From JAFMDF01 sp965277445 (GTDB lineage Bacteria > Bacteroidota > Bacteroidia > Chitinophagales > Saprospiraceae), in NCBI GenBank assembly GCA_965277445.1, contig CBDICY010000032.1:992001-1056000 (forward strand): a stretch of DNA of 64,000 bases, read 5' to 3'. The first letter of the stretch is position 1. Each line of letters begins with the position of its first letter. A program made the position numbers and the translations under genes. A model generated the notes under the pieces. It did no database searches. It was given only the letters and a program-made list of their open reading frames with translations, and had not been told where the DNA came from. This document shows, piece after piece, positions 55,501-62,670 of the stretch.

Positions 55501-58500
55501 ACAGGGGTTGTAACAATCCGAGCGAGTCAAGCAGGCAATAGTCAATTTAATGTTGCCACAAATGTAGAAAGAAGATTTGAAGTCATCGAACCACCAACTG
55601 CTCCTCGTATCAAGATTAACTCCCCAACAAACGGAAGCAGTTTCACAGAAAATACGCTTGACATTAGGTATACCCTTTCGGGAAATCTAGCCTTTCATAA
55701 TGCCAATCATCTATTACTGACGCTGGACAATCAAGCACCTATTGACGTACATACATTAAATGGCATTTATTCCTTGAATAATCTAAGTGAAGGTTTTCAC
55801 ACCGTCAAAATACAACTAGCGGATGGCAATCACCGTCCTTTTGCCAATCCCGAAGCAACGGACATTATTAGCTTTACCATTATTCCTACTGAAGCAGAAC
55901 AAAGTATTAGTTTTCCTGCTATTCCTAATAAATTAACTACGGATCAACCTTTTGCAATTAGTGCAACGGCCTCTTCTGATTTATCTGTAACTTTAAGTAT
56001 CGAATCAGGACCTGCGACTATCAATGGACATACGATTTCGTTAACAGGTATTCCTGGTGTCGTTATCGTAAGGGCTAGTCAAAATGGAAATGAGGAATAC
56101 AAGGCTGCACCTAATACAAAACAAGCTTTCAGCGTTACAGAACCTACGGTAGAAAAGCAAAATCAAAGCATCTCTTTTCCTATAATTCCTAATAAAAATA
56201 CAACCGATCTTCCTTTTGAAGTAGAAGCGATGGCTTCCTCGAACTTACCCGTCACCCTTTCTATCGAATCTGGCCCCGCTAGAGTCAATGGAAAAACAAT
56301 CGCTTTAGACGGTACGCCAGGTACGGTTATTATCCGAGCGAGTCAAGCGGGAAATGAGCAATATAAGCGGGCTATTTCCTTTGGGCGTTCTTTCAAGGTC
56401 ATAGAAAAAGTAAGACAAGTACAAAATATTAATTTCCCGCTTATTCCAAATAAAAGAACAGATGATTTGCCGTTTACAGTAAATGCAACGGCATCTTCTG
56501 GTTTGCCCATTTCTTTTAGCATACTGTCTGGACCTGCCACGATTAATGGCAACAGCATTACACTTGATGGCACGTCGGGAACCGTTATCATTAGAGCCAG
56601 TCAAGCTGGAAATGAAGATTATCTACCTGCGACTAATTACGATCGTTCTTTTATTGTCAATCCTGCACACGTTGAAAAAATAAATCAACTCATTAGTTTT
56701 CAATCTATTCCAAATAAATTGACCACAGCCGTTCCTTTTACGGTCAATGCCACGGCTACTTCTGGTTTACCCGTTACTTTTAGCATACTATCAGGCCCTG
56801 CTACAATTTCGAATAATCAAATTACATTAACGGGCAATACAGGTACAGTAATCGTCAGGGCGAGTCAAAGTGGAAATACACAGTATTTAGCTGCTCGAAA
56901 TGTAGATCGCCCTTTTAAGGTGGAAGCACCAGCAGTTACGGCTGAACCAATTGCACAAATCATTACTTTCAATCCAATTGCCGATAAAGTAACCACCGAT
57001 GAAGCTTTCGCAGTTACTGCCTCCGCTACTTCTGGTTTGCCCGTTACGTTGCGTATTTTAGCGGGCCCTGCAACAATTGAAAATAATATCATCACCCTAA
57101 ATGGACAAGTCGGTACCGTTATTATTAAAGCCAGTCAAGCTGGAAATGACCAATATTTACCCGCTACTAGCGTTGACCGATTTTTTAAAATAACAGCACC
57201 AGTTAGCAATCCAACACCTATTGCGCAAAGCATCACTTTTAATCCGATTCCCAATAAATTAACCACAGATGGAGCTTTTGCCATTACTGCTACTGCTACT
57301 TCAGGTTTACCTGTTTCTTTTAGTATTTTAGCGGGTCCTGCTTCTATCAATAATAATATTATTACCCTAACTGGTCAAGTTGGCACCGTCATTATTAAAG
57401 CCAGTCAAGCTGGAAATGACCAATATTTACCTGCTACTAGCATCGACCGATTCTTTAAGGTAGAAGCCCCCGTTGTAGCAGCACCCATTGCGCAAAGCAT
57501 TACTTTTGACCCAATTCCCGATAAATTGACAACGGATGCGGCTTTTGCAGTTGCTGCTGCTGCCACTTCTGGATTACCCGTTACAATTAGTGTTATAGCG
57601 GGTCCTGCTACCATTAATAATAACATCATTACCCTAACAGGTCAAGTCGGCACCGTCATCATCAAAGCCAGTCAAGCTGGAAATGAGCAGTATTTACCCG
57701 CTTCAAGCATCGACCGATTTTTTAAAGTAACAGCGCCAATAGATAATAGTATTGACGACGAACCAAAAGCCTATTGTGAACTCAGTAGTAATTTTCCTTG
57801 GCAAGAATGGATTGGGCAAGTTATTTTTAATGAAATAAACAACACAACGTCTAAAGATATTTATGAACTGTATGAAAATCCAACTACAACAGTTAATCGA
57901 GGCACCACTTATTCCTTGCTAGTTAAACCCGCTTTCAGTTGGACACAATGGGACGAATACATTAATGTTTGGATTGATTTTAATAGGGATGGAGATTTTG
58001 AAGATATTGGAGAAAATGTACTAACAGGCATTAGCCCAGAAGGTGTACCCCAACAAGAAGTAGCAGGGCTGAGTGCAGATATTACCATTCCGACCACCGC
58101 AACGCCTGGTGAAACTAGAATGAGAGTAGCCATGCAAAGAGCGAGTTATCCGACCGATTGTGGCAAAGTTGAACAAGGAGAAGTAGAAGATTATGTATTA
58201 ACAATCGCTGGTACAACCGTAGTCGAGGAACCAACTGAGGAAAAATTAAGTCAAACCATCAATTTCCCAGCCATTCCCGATCAGTTAACCACCACGACTT
58301 CTATTGTTCTGAATGCTACCGCTAGTTCTAATTTACCCATTAGCTATAGCCTACTCGGAGGACCTGCAAGTGTTAACGATAATATTTTGACTTTAAATGG
58401 AACAGCAGGCACCGTCGTTATCACCGCCCAACAAGCTGGAAATGCCCAATATCTCCCAGCACAAAATATGAATAGAGCCTTTAAAGTAACTGCTCCGCCT

Positions 58501-59565
58501 GTGGAAGAAGAGGAAACAGAAGACGATAATTCCGATAGTGTTCCTGCTGAATATTGTGCAGCAGAAGGCAACTCTCCCTGGCAAGAATGGATTAGTCAAG
58601 TATTTTTTGGAACCATTAACCACAGTTCTAGCAAAGACGGCTATGGAGATTTTACCAATCAAAGTACAACCATTAATAGAGGCGCTTCTTATGCCATCAG
58701 TATCCAACCCGATTTTAGTTGGACGCAATGGGATGAACACATCAATGTTTGGATAGATTTTAATCAAAATGGTAATTTCGAGGATGTAGGAGAACAAGTT
58801 TTATCTGGTGTCAGTCGAGCAGGCACACCTTCTTCTTTACCACAAGTAGTAGCAGGTACAGTTAGCGTGCCACAGTCTGCCAAGGTGGGAAAAACACGCA
58901 TGCGGGTCGCCATGCAACAAGCGCAATATGCGGATGCTTGTGGTAGTTTTGAATTTGGAGAAGTAGAAGATTACAGCATCAATATCGTAGCTAGTACGGG
59001 CAGTAGAGCTAAGCAAATTTTAACTTTCTCTGCTTATGCCGTTCCGAGTCAAGCCGTTAATTTAGAATGGATTTCCAATGGAGATGCCCAAGCCAATAGT
59101 TATCAAATAGAACGCTCTACGGATAATTTAAACTTTTACACTATCCAAAATTTGCTATCTGAAAAAGAAATAACGACACCAAATTTCTATACCAGCACCG
59201 ACGAATCGCCCTTAAAAGGCTTGGCCTATTATCGAGTCAAACAACTCAATCAAGATGGTTCTTTTAAATATTCTAATGCCGTACCAATAGAAAGAGCGCA
59301 TGGATTGACTGATTTTTATCTATTCCCCAATCCAGTCAAAGACATTGTACAGCTCCATCTAAAATCATTCATCGGCAAAGCTGCCCACATCCGAATCTAT
59401 AACGCCTTTGGTCAATTGGTCAAAGAAAGTAAACTGGAAAATATCCAAGCTCCAACGCTTAGTTTTAGTATGGAAAATGAGCAAAATGGGATGTATTATT
59501 TGACGATTCAGCCGAAGGGACGGAAGGCTATTGGGCGGAAGTTTTTGTTGAAAAGGAATTACTAA
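52567..59565 (+). CDS. Giant secreted T9SS protein: PQQ sugar dehydrogenase, PKD, PA14, Ig-like repeats, GEVED
   Basis: 2332 residues. A signal peptide (ends VLAQ) is followed by a glucose/sorbosone dehydrogenase-type beta-propeller (~36-475; SHGAGQIVFGTDGTLLVTIGDG, SIGIRNPYRIAIKPESG, GWPIYEG), a PKD domain (~485-575; WDFGDNATSTDVNPS), a PA14-like domain (~765-915; FWIASDEDSQLWLS), ten copies of an ~85-90 residue Ig-like repeat, an extra Ig-like module, two GEVED domains (INVWIDFNRDGDFEDIG and GEVEDYVLTI), and a C-terminal T9SS sorting domain from FYLFPNPVKDIVQLHL. It should be displayed on or released from the surface, probably acting on or binding carbohydrate. Several repeats are almost identical, pointing to recent expansion. 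It is the longest gene after the megasynthase, 275 bases downstream on the same strand, but there is no functional link. Confidence 0.9.
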   Translation: MNKAFFDIEKICPLLLCLLTIICSLPTSVLAQPAGFSDELVIDGWSQAVGVTFDGNGKMYIWEKGGKVWTVENGVKAAEPLIDISEEVGNWRDFGLVGFALDPNFLNNGHIYLWYVVDRHHLLNFGTPNYNSNASSEKEATIARLTRYTADPSNNFNKIDYNSRKILIGETKSTGPPILHESHGAGQIVFGTDGTLLVTIGDGASYTNPIDEGSHPATYFQQALDDGIITPEQNIGAYRCQSLNNLSGKILRIDPATGNGIPSNPYYQSNNPRSPQSRTWSIGIRNPYRIAIKPESGSHNAKDGQPGTFFFGDVGWSTWEDLNVVEEGGQNFGWPIYEGISQQVGYNNPNYAVSEAEHAHPKVDWRHGADQARAFVNNQMQNIGSGAVAGKQFRGNSSTGGVWYTGDDFPAEYQNTYFHADYSAGWIRNFGFDEQNNPTFVKDFKLNAGAVVFLNTSPIEDGLYYVRYPNQIRRITFTGNSNKKPIAIVKTDKHYGPSPLNVKFDASQSFDPEYSPLSFHWDFGDNATSTDVNPSVIFEAPTTAPTTYPIKLSVTDAQGATTEKIIPISLNNTPPVIVSTSLDNQHSFSAKNGANINLSAIVTDTEHNGQLKYEWQTALFHNGHSHAEPIDNNPTTSTSLSPIECDGSTYWFRVTLKVTDPEGLFTTFQKDIFPDCPGLPQTINCAPIPDQSITSGDIVLNATATSGLPVSTYLLEGPAVIFGNKIVSSGFPGKVTIRATQGGNEAYKPAVPIERSFNMVLPTNASCTANGAITRDIWSSGSRNSINDIPLNTTPNESNSLNKFEVAPFTAANNAQRVRGFICPPQTGIYTFWIASDEDSQLWLSTNANPSNKKLVANVKGSTRGNQWNKYASQQSESILLVAGNQYYVEALMNGGGHLSAGWKMPDNSLDRPISGQYLSTWKGKEDQVITFFGIPDKLTTDDAFTIGASASSGLPIDFTIVNGPATVAGTTVTLTGQTGVVTIRASQAGNSQFNVATNVERRFEVIEPPTAPRIKINSPTNGSSFTENTLDIRYTLSGNLAFHNANHLLLTLDNQAPIDVHTLNGIYSLNNLSEGFHTVKIQLADGNHRPFANPEATDIISFTIIPTEAEQSISFPAIPNKLTTDQPFAISATASSDLSVTLSIESGPATINGHTISLTGIPGVVIVRASQNGNEEYKAAPNTKQAFSVTEPTVEKQNQSISFPIIPNKNTTDLPFEVEAMASSNLPVTLSIESGPARVNGKTIALDGTPGTVIIRASQAGNEQYKRAISFGRSFKVIEKVRQVQNINFPLIPNKRTDDLPFTVNATASSGLPISFSILSGPATINGNSITLDGTSGTVIIRASQAGNEDYLPATNYDRSFIVNPAHVEKINQLISFQSIPNKLTTAVPFTVNATATSGLPVTFSILSGPATISNNQITLTGNTGTVIVRASQSGNTQYLAARNVDRPFKVEAPAVTAEPIAQIITFNPIADKVTTDEAFAVTASATSGLPVTLRILAGPATIENNIITLNGQVGTVIIKASQAGNDQYLPATSVDRFFKITAPVSNPTPIAQSITFNPIPNKLTTDGAFAITATATSGLPVSFSILAGPASINNNIITLTGQVGTVIIKASQAGNDQYLPATSIDRFFKVEAPVVAAPIAQSITFDPIPDKLTTDAAFAVAAAATSGLPVTISVIAGPATINNNIITLTGQVGTVIIKASQAGNEQYLPASSIDRFFKVTAPIDNSIDDEPKAYCELSSNFPWQEWIGQVIFNEINNTTSKDIYELYENPTTTVNRGTTYSLLVKPAFSWTQWDEYINVWIDFNRDGDFEDIGENVLTGISPEGVPQQEVAGLSADITIPTTATPGETRMRVAMQRASYPTDCGKVEQGEVEDYVLTIAGTTVVEEPTEEKLSQTINFPAIPDQLTTTTSIVLNATASSNLPISYSLLGGPASVNDNILTLNGTAGTVVITAQQAGNAQYLPAQNMNRAFKVTAPPVEEEETEDDNSDSVPAEYCAAEGNSPWQEWISQVFFGTINHSSSKDGYGDFTNQSTTINRGASYAISIQPDFSWTQWDEHINVWIDFNQNGNFEDVGEQVLSGVSRAGTPSSLPQVVAGTVSVPQSAKVGKTRMRVAMQQAQYADACGSFEFGEVEDYSINIVASTGSRAKQILTFSAYAVPSQAVNLEWISNGDAQANSYQIERSTDNLNFYTIQNLLSEKEITTPNFYTSTDESPLKGLAYYRVKQLNQDGSFKYSNAVPIERAHGLTDFYLFPNPVKDIVQLHLKSFIGKAAHIRIYNAFGQLVKESKLENIQAPTLSFSMENEQNGMYYLTIQPKGRKAIGRKFLLKRNY
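55900..57740 (+). repeat. Seven consecutive Ig-like coding repeats
   Basis: Seven copies in a row of a unit with the consensus IPNKLTTD...F.V.ATATSGLPV...I..GPATI..N.ITL.G..GTVIIRASQAGN..YLPAT..DR.FKV. The period is about 252 to 270 bases. The last three are closest: ATTATTAAAGCCAGTCAAGC starts at 57121 and 57391 (270 apart), and a near copy at 57658. Single further copies are near 54600, 55340 and 58250. Confidence 0.85.
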
Positions 59566-59570
59566 AATTG

Positions 59571-59610
59571 TTGCCAGTTGCCTATTATTAAACGAAGAGG
59601 TAACTGGCAA
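59571..59610. repeat. TTGCCAGTTGCC inverted repeat after the giant gene
   Basis: Arms 59571-59583 and 59598-59610 pair over 13 bases with one mismatch, directly downstream of a stop codon. The same 12-mer TTGCCAGTTGCC and 16-mer AACTGGCAACTCACAA appear inside the megasynthase gene. It may act as a transcript end or be a copy of a dispersed repeat. Confidence 0.7.
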
Positions 59611-59787
59611 CTCACAATTCAAGCTAATTGTAAACTCTTAATTTTCAAAATTCAACTAATCAATCTCCATTTTTTTTCTTAACAAGAATAAAGGTGTTAA
59701 TCTTGATGCAAAGCATCCTGTCTTATCATTCCGTATTTGTAGTATAAATTAATTTTATGTGCAAAAAAAAAGATACAAGAGCGGTTA

Positions 59788-59943
59788 TCAGAAATAGTTT
59801 TTAGTAGTGCTGACACTTAAATTGGGAATTGCTTCATCCTCATCTAACCATACACTAAAACCTTCTTTTTCAAGGTCGTATTTCAATTTCCATACTTGTG
59901 GCTTATCTTTACTTGAATGACTTAAAAAAATATGTTTTTTCAT
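59788..59943 (-). pseudogene. TIR-domain remnant
   Basis: A 51-codon frame starting at ATG 59943 reads KHIFLSHSSKDKPQVWKL then KYDLEKEGFSVWLDEDEAIP. This is the beginning of a TIR domain: strand A with the FLSHSSKDK motif, helix A, and strand B with the VWLDE BB-loop. A full TIR needs about 140 residues; here it ends after ~50 with an unrelated tail (NLSVSTTKNYF) and a stop. It is most likely the stub of a bacterial TIR defence or signalling protein. The rest of the 491-base spacer holds only the repeat at 59571-59610. Confidence 0.65.
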
Positions 59944-60056
59944 TTTCTATTTTTATCTTTTTCTAATTGACTACAACGTCCCCCCATCTGTTTTCGCCCG
60001 ACGCCTAGGAAAAGTAAAAATAGATGCATTGTTCCCTTTTCGCATTCTTTTTATTT

Positions 60057-60401
60057 TTATTCAACTGGAATATCTCTTAAAACTAAATCCACATACTTAC
60101 TTCCTTCACTTTTGTAATAAAATTTTATCTGTAAAATCTCTAATACATCTAATTTAGGTATGTTTTCAAAATCAACAACACCTTTGACCCAAGACTTACC
60201 TGAGATTGTTTCAATTTCTCTACAACCTTTACCTGAACAGGAATTATTTGCAATTTTTACAGAGGTTGAAAAATAAATATCGCCTTCATTATTAATTTTT
60301 GTCTGTTTTGTTGAACTTCCATCTCCGTTATATATTCCAATTTTTATTGGCATATCAGTTTTATTAAAAGATTTGTATAGAATAGATAACTTATTACCAG
60401 A
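60057..60401 (-). pseudogene. Continuation of the CsgG/FlgO-like gene past an in-frame TAA
   Basis: The frame directly after the TAA at 60402-60404 stays open for 114 codons in the same phase as the gene upstream. It first reads SGNKLSILYKSFNKTD, then an internal ATG at 60353 (MPIKIGIYNGDG). The sequence looks like a small beta-sandwich accessory domain (YFSTSVKIANNS, WVKGVVDFENIPKLDVLEILQIKFYYKSEG, YVDLVLRDIPVE) and has a GCREI cysteine pair. It is either the lost C-terminus of the upstream gene, a separately started ORF from 60353, or a readthrough extension. Confidence 0.6.
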
Positions 60402-61034
60402 TTATTTCACATTTTCTATTTTCACTTTAATATCACCTAACTCTCTTTCGATTGGATAAAAATCTGACACATCTTCTTTTTTTGCTTTTTGCTTTTTGGT
60501 TTTTTTTCCATCATTGGAACTATTACCTCCATTAGTCAAGATACTGTCGTTTAGCTTTCTTAAGCTCTCAGTTTTTGGTATCTCTAATATCTCTCCTCCG
60601 ACAATATCACTTCTTTCTGTATCTATGAGTTGTATTTCAATAGAATAATCATTTCCATAATCAGATATTTCACCAAGAATAATTGCCTCTACACCAATAA
60701 ATTTTATCTTTTTGGCAGTTTCAGGATTGATAATTCCATCTTTGAAAAGTTGTTCTTCTGCAAGTGCATTTTGAAGAACCGACCGATTTACAATCGTTAC
60801 TGATTGTGTGTTTTTTGCTATGTTGATTCTTAATTTATTAGACAAAGATCTACCAAGTTCACTTACCTCACCGTTTGGGCTACTAAAATCTACAATTGCA
60901 ATTGTTTTTTTATTTTGCGTTGCAAGTTGGTCAATAATAGATTTTGAAATAATTGCAATATTCTCATTAATGTTTTGAGACATCATTGAAAATGGAACGC
61001 TTAAAAAGAGTAAATAGGCAATATATTTTTTCAT
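60402..61034 (-). CDS. CsgG/FlgO-like periplasmic protein, cut by an in-frame stop
   Basis: 210 residues with a signal peptide (ends SMMSQ). ATQNKKTIAIVDFSSPNGEVSELGRSLSNKLRINIAKN, VTIVNRSVLQNALAEEQLF, and FIGVEAIILGEISDYGNDYSIEIQLIDT form the fold shared by CsgG, FlgO and LpoB, which act at the outer membrane or periplasm. A Lys-rich linker follows, then YPIERELGDIKVKIENVK and TAA. The sequence continues in the same frame for 114 codons with no gap. It overlaps the upstream gene by four bases (ATGA), so the two are translationally coupled. Confidence 0.7.
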   Translation of the reverse strand: MKKYIAYLLFLSVPFSMMSQNINENIAIISKSIIDQLATQNKKTIAIVDFSSPNGEVSELGRSLSNKLRINIAKNTQSVTIVNRSVLQNALAEEQLFKDGIINPETAKKIKFIGVEAIILGEISDYGNDYSIEIQLIDTERSDIVGGEILEIPKTESLRKLNDSILTNGGNSSNDGKKTKKQKAKKEDVSDFYPIERELGDIKVKIENVK

Positions 61035-61675
61035 TTCAGTAATTTTATTTTATTAGTTATATTTTCTTTATTCATTAAAAGTGCATGATTTATCGCCTCC
61101 TTTTCTGTATCTCCTCGTCCATAAATTGTTGATAAAATTAAAGGTTTATTATCTATTGATATATTTAAATCAATCGCAACTCGTAATTGATTCGGAACAG
61201 ATTTATTTCGGCTTACGTCTATAATACTTTTACTGCCATTAACTATTATTTGATTATAACCTAAATCATTAGTTATTTCCTTGAAGTAATTTTCAAATTT
61301 AAAATCTTTTTTTCCGCTTTCTTCGTCAAAAATGTCAAACTTCTTAAGTTGTTGTTTTTCTTCTTTGATTTCTATAATATTAGGTTCTTTTTTTTGGGGA
61401 TTATTAACAGGTGGGCTTTCTTTTTGTGGAGTCGTTTCTATTTCAGTAAATGTTTCTAAATTATCTTTTACTTCTTCAGTTGAAGTTTCTATTTTTTCAA
61501 TATCGTTTTTTACTTCTTCATCTAAACCTAAAAAAAACCTTATTTCTGGAACAGTAAAAGATATTATTATGGCTATAAATGTGAGGACTAATCCAATAGT
61601 TGTTTTTGTTTTTTCAGTCATAGATTTGTTCTTGTTTGATTTTTTCTTTTTTTTGGTGAAAGTGAACTTTTTCAT
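61031..61675 (-). CDS. Membrane-anchored hypothetical protein coupled to the CsgG-like gene
   Basis: 214 residues from ATG 61675 (MKKFTFTKKKKK; a GTG at 61693 is also possible). A basic cytoplasmic start, one membrane helix (TIGLVLTFIAIIISFTVPEI), a long acidic, Glu/Thr/Pro-rich stalk, then a small C-terminal domain (YNQIIVNGSKSIIDVSRN, VAIDLNISIDNKPLILSTIYGRGDTEKEAINHALLM) that resembles LPP20/FlgP-type folds. I do not recognise the family. It overlaps the CsgG-like gene by ATGA, so both products probably work together in the envelope. Confidence 0.65.
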   Translation of the reverse strand: MKKFTFTKKKKKSNKNKSMTEKTKTTIGLVLTFIAIIISFTVPEIRFFLGLDEEVKNDIEKIETSTEEVKDNLETFTEIETTPQKESPPVNNPQKKEPNIIEIKEEKQQLKKFDIFDEESGKKDFKFENYFKEITNDLGYNQIIVNGSKSIIDVSRNKSVPNQLRVAIDLNISIDNKPLILSTIYGRGDTEKEAINHALLMNKENITNKIKLLK

Positions 61676-61693
61676 ACGAACAAACTCCTTCAC

Positions 61694-62155
61694 ATATTCC
61701 TAATCTCAAAAACTGTTAATTCAGATATAGACAAATAAATATACCAATGTCATAAAACAAAAAAGGCATAGCTATACCCAAAAGCAGTACTTAACCACTA
61801 TTCCAGCAATGAATAAAATTAAAAAGACAAAGAGATAAAAAAAGGTGAGGTTGGTAGAGAGAATTTTTTGTATTCACTTTATGCTTATTCATAGGTCGCT
61901 AAATTGTGCTCACAAGTATATTAAAAATAGTTGATTTATAATAATCTATTCAGAAAAAGCTATTGATTTACTAATCATTAAGCAAAATACTTAAACTATC
62001 CGCTGCCAATTCATCCGTTGTCATTATGTTAGTTGGACAAAAGAGGAATCGGCAGCAGATAATGATTACTTTTTACGTTGCTAAATCTACCGATTGCTAA
62101 GCGATGGAAAAATCCTGTTTTCTTTTGTCTCTGTAACACTTGGTTATGGGCATTT
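61694..62155. other. Spacer without a recognisable gene
   Basis: 462 bases with no convincing ORF on either strand. A weak inverted repeat, CTGCCAATTC near 62004 versus GAATCGGCAG near 62047, is present. The stretch separates the envelope gene pair from the nuclease remnant. Confidence 0.45.
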
Positions 62156-62614
62156 TTATTCTTCCTCTTTTTTATATTCTTTAAGTGCTCTTTCAACTTG
62201 ATTAATTAATTCATCTTTATTAGGCAAGTAATAGGTGTATCTTGATGCAAAAATTTGATTTGTTATTCCTCCCAAAGCATATTCAACAACAATTTCCTCT
62301 TTATCTGTGCATAGAATAATTCCGATTGGGTCATTATCAATTTCTTCATTGACCTCTTTTTTGTAGTAGTTTAAGTAATCATTCATTTGACCAACATACG
62401 AAGATTTTAATTTATTCATCTTTAGGTCAATCAAAACATATGCTCTTAGAATTTTGTTGTAGAAAACCATATCTACATAATCATGTTTATTCCCTAGTGT
62501 AACTCGTTGTTGTGACCCTACATACATGAACCCTTTTCCCAATTCTAATAAAAAATCTTCTATGTAACGTGATTTTAAAGTAAAAATAGGAGCAAAAGAG
62601 ACCGTCCTAGATGT
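62156..62614 (-). pseudogene. YhcG-type PDDEXK nuclease, N-terminally truncated
   Basis: The open frame (bounded upstream by a TGA at 62617) holds only the C-terminal half of a DUF1016/YhcG protein: TLKSRYIEDFLLELGKGFMYVGSQQRV, VDMVFYNKILRAYVLIDLKMNKLKSSYVGQMNDYLNYYKK, IGIILCTDKEEIVVEYAL. The PD-(D/E)xK signature is VDMVF...LIDLK. Full-length relatives are about 330-370 residues with an N-terminal DUF1016_N domain, which is missing. There is no proper start codon near the intact part; TTG 62542 or ATG 62527 would start inside the domain. This is a remnant of a defence- or mobile-associated gene. Confidence 0.7.
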
Positions 62615-62670
62615 TCAAGTTATTGTTTCGCCGTTACTTAATTACATCCTACCTGATACCCGATACCATG

